From the NCBI GenBank assembly GCA_016184445.1, contig JACPCT010000282.1:1-6494 (forward strand): DNA of 6,494 nt, given 5' to 3'. Below the pieces are notes generated by a model. The model did not search any database, was not told where the DNA came from, and was given only the letters and a program-made list of their open reading frames with translations. This DNA comes from Candidatus Tectimicrobiota bacterium (lineage in GTDB: Bacteria; UBA8248). Made by a program: the position numbers and the translations under genes. Shown here one piece after another: positions 5,386-6,494 of the stretch (position 1 is the stretch's first letter; every line of letters starts with the position of its first letter).

Positions 5386-6210
5386 ATGGCGGACCTGTCC
5401 TGGAGCATCTCGGCCCCCTGGCTCGCGCGGGAGAACCCGCGCCTCGCCGCCCTCTTCCGCTCCTTCGGCGAGGCGAGGTGGGCGAAGCCCAGCTACTGCC
5501 CCGGGTGGACGGCGGTCCATGTGGTGAGCCACATGACGCTGGGGGCGCGCTTCTACGCCTCGGTCATCGAGAGCGGGCGGCAGGGGCGCCTCGAGCCCCC
5601 CTTCGGGGCGAAGGACGCCGCCTCCTTCCGCCAGAGCCGGGAGAAGGAGATGGAGAAGCTGCTGGCGCTCCCGGGGGCGGAGCGGGCGGACCGCTTCGAG
5701 GCGGCGGTGGGGGCGCTCCAGCGCACCCTCGAGAGCCTCATGCCGCATGAGCTCGACCTGAACGGCTGGCACCCCCGGTGCCCCACCCCCATCCGCAACT
5801 ACGCCGACCAGCGCCTCTACGAGATCATCCTGCATGAGTGGGACATCCGGAACGAGCCGGAGAGCGACATCACCTCGGCCGCCCTCGGCGCGGCGGTCGA
5901 GATTCTCATGGAGCGCATCCCCTTCCTCTGGGAGAACACCGAGCACCCGCAGGTGGAGGGGCGCTTCCGCTTCGAGACGAAGAATCCCGACGCCGGGTGG
6001 GAGATGGAGACCCGGGCGGGCAAGGCGGCCCTGTTCAGGGAGGGCAAGGAGAAGTGCGACGCCCTCCTCTCCGCCACGGCGAGCGACATGGTGCTCCTGG
6101 TGTGCGGGCGAGGCCCCGTCCCGGAGCGGATCAAGAGCGGTCGGCTCGGCATCCAGGGCGACCGCGCCAAGGCGGATGTCCTGATCGGGTCCGTCTTCCG
6201 CCCCTACTGA
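5386..6210 (+). CDS. DinB/mycothiol-dependent maleylpyruvate isomerase-like protein, copy 2
   Basis: This 274-residue protein is a paralogue of the 4192-5028 product. Matching blocks run end to end: PWLARENPR with PWLRRENLR, VVSHM with VVGHM, LALPGAER with LALPGPER, LYEIILHEWDI with LGEVVLHRRDL, MERIP with EERIP, SDMVLLVCGR with GDMVLLVTGR, and GDRAKADVLIGSVFRPY with GDRKKAEALMRAVFRPI. Likely metal ligands are H49, E146 and H150, the family His/Glu/His set. It has the same two-domain layout, a DinB-like helical bundle (about 10-155) and a C-terminal domain (about 190-274). The HxxD after the second histidine (HEWD) is closer to the usual family form than copy 1's HRRD. GGGAGA (5371-5376) precedes the ATG by 9 bases; an earlier ATG at 5376 is out of frame. 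The gene probably has its own promoter in the upstream gap and may continue into the OsmC-like gene 41 bases downstream. Substrate and thiol partner are unknown. Confidence 0.86.
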   Translation: MADLSWSISAPWLARENPRLAALFRSFGEARWAKPSYCPGWTAVHVVSHMTLGARFYASVIESGRQGRLEPPFGAKDAASFRQSREKEMEKLLALPGAERADRFEAAVGALQRTLESLMPHELDLNGWHPRCPTPIRNYADQRLYEIILHEWDIRNEPESDITSAALGAAVEILMERIPFLWENTEHPQVEGRFRFETKNPDAGWEMETRAGKAALFREGKEKCDALLSATASDMVLLVCGRGPVPERIKSGRLGIQGDRAKADVLIGSVFRPY

Positions 6211-6217
6211 TGCCCCG

Positions 6218-6232
6218 GGCGGATTTTCCGCC
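6218..6232. repeat. Small intergenic hairpin
   Basis: GGCGGA (6218-6223) and TCCGCC (6227-6232) pair perfectly across a TTT loop, 7 bases after the preceding stop. No T-run follows, so it is at most a weak terminator or an mRNA processing structure between the two genes. Confidence 0.35.
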
Positions 6233-6251
6233 TCGGACGCGGAGACCACGC

Positions 6252-6494
6252 ATGGCGAAGAAAGAACTGCCCGAGATCAACGTCGCCGCCGCCCATGCCG
6301 ACTGGCAGGGCCAGGAGTGCTCCCGCATCACGACGCCCTCGGGGCAGGTCGTGCATATTGACTCCCCCGCCTACGCGGGCGGGACGCCCAAGGGTCCGGC
6401 CCCGACCGAGATGATGATGTGCGCCTACGCCGGGGCCACCGGCATGCTGCTCTACCGGATCACCCAGGGGATGGGCGTCGCCATCCACTCCCTC
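6252..6494 (+). CDS. OsmC-family protein, N-terminal fragment
   Basis: Only 81 codons are present before the right edge. The protein begins MAKKELPEINVAAAHADWQG. It continues with a beta-rich stretch and then PAPTEMMMCAYAGATGMLLYRITQGMGVAIHSL (written by parts: PAPTEMMM at 49-56, the helix to about 72, then GVAIHSL at 75-81). This matches the OsmC/Ohr core, P-T-E-L-L-L-A-A-L-x-x-C-T-A-M followed by a helix and the G-x-x-hydrophobic strand. OsmC and Ohr reduce organic hydroperoxides with a reactive cysteine in that helix. Here the aligned position is A62, and a cysteine lies five residues earlier (C57), so peroxidase activity is doubtful. GGAG (6241-6244) sits 7 bases before the ATG. It lies 41 bases after the second isomerase-like gene on the same strand and is probably co-transcribed. 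The second conserved cysteine, if any, is outside the window. Confidence 0.82.
   Translation, partial: MAKKELPEINVAAAHADWQGQECSRITTPSGQVVHIDSPAYAGGTPKGPAPTEMMMCAYAGATGMLLYRITQGMGVAIHSL

Noticed and set aside
5065..5408. Short open frames in the intergenic gap (forward 5065-5256, reverse 5169-5408)
   Set aside because: Both run through the GTAGGGGCG palindromes, lack convincing ribosome binding sites and have no recognisable domain.

Overview
The window is very GC-rich and densely coded, with strong G/C preference at third codon positions. It carries one reverse-strand gene fragment at the left edge and six forward genes, the last cut by the right edge. This fits a free-living, metabolically versatile, high-GC bacterium. 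The AYRGAGR-type molybdenum hydroxylase, mycothiol-isomerase-like proteins and palindromes with a GTAGGGGCG head occur in several high-GC soil or marine lineages, so I cannot assign a phylum from sequence alone.

Layout: (1) 1-250, reverse: N-terminus of an aldo/keto reductase. (2) 251-500: divergent intergenic region with a long GC hairpin, a good sigma70-type promoter (TTGACA, 17 nt, AATACT) pointing right, and a short 5' leader. (3) 501-5028: a tightly packed four-gene operon. It encodes the three subunits of a xanthine-oxidase-family molybdenum hydroxylase: [2Fe-2S] small subunit, molybdopterin large subunit and FAD medium subunit, in S-L-M order. A DinB/maleylpyruvate-isomerase-like protein follows 3 bases after the FAD gene. 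Junctions are TGATG, GTGA and a 3-base gap, so translational coupling is likely. (4) 5029-5385: a 357-base gap with no convincing gene but several palindromes, including two elements sharing CCGTAGGGGCG. (5) 5386-6210: a second DinB/maleylpyruvate-isomerase-like protein, a full-length paralogue of the first. (6) 6252-end: N-terminus of an OsmC-family protein in which the usual catalytic cysteine position appears to be alanine.

The three hydroxylase subunits should form an (LMS)2 enzyme: substrate is hydroxylated at the Mo site and electrons pass through two [2Fe-2S] clusters to FAD. The large-subunit loop is AYRGAGR ('form II'), not the VAYRCSFR loop of true aerobic CO dehydrogenase. The substrate is therefore probably an aldehyde, heterocycle or other organic molecule, and CO oxidation is unlikely. 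The neighbouring thiol-dependent-isomerase-like, OsmC-like and aldo/keto reductase genes suggest a broader module for oxidising or detoxifying an organic substrate, but that link is inference from gene order only. No CRISPR array, tRNA, rRNA, insertion sequence or phage gene was recognised.
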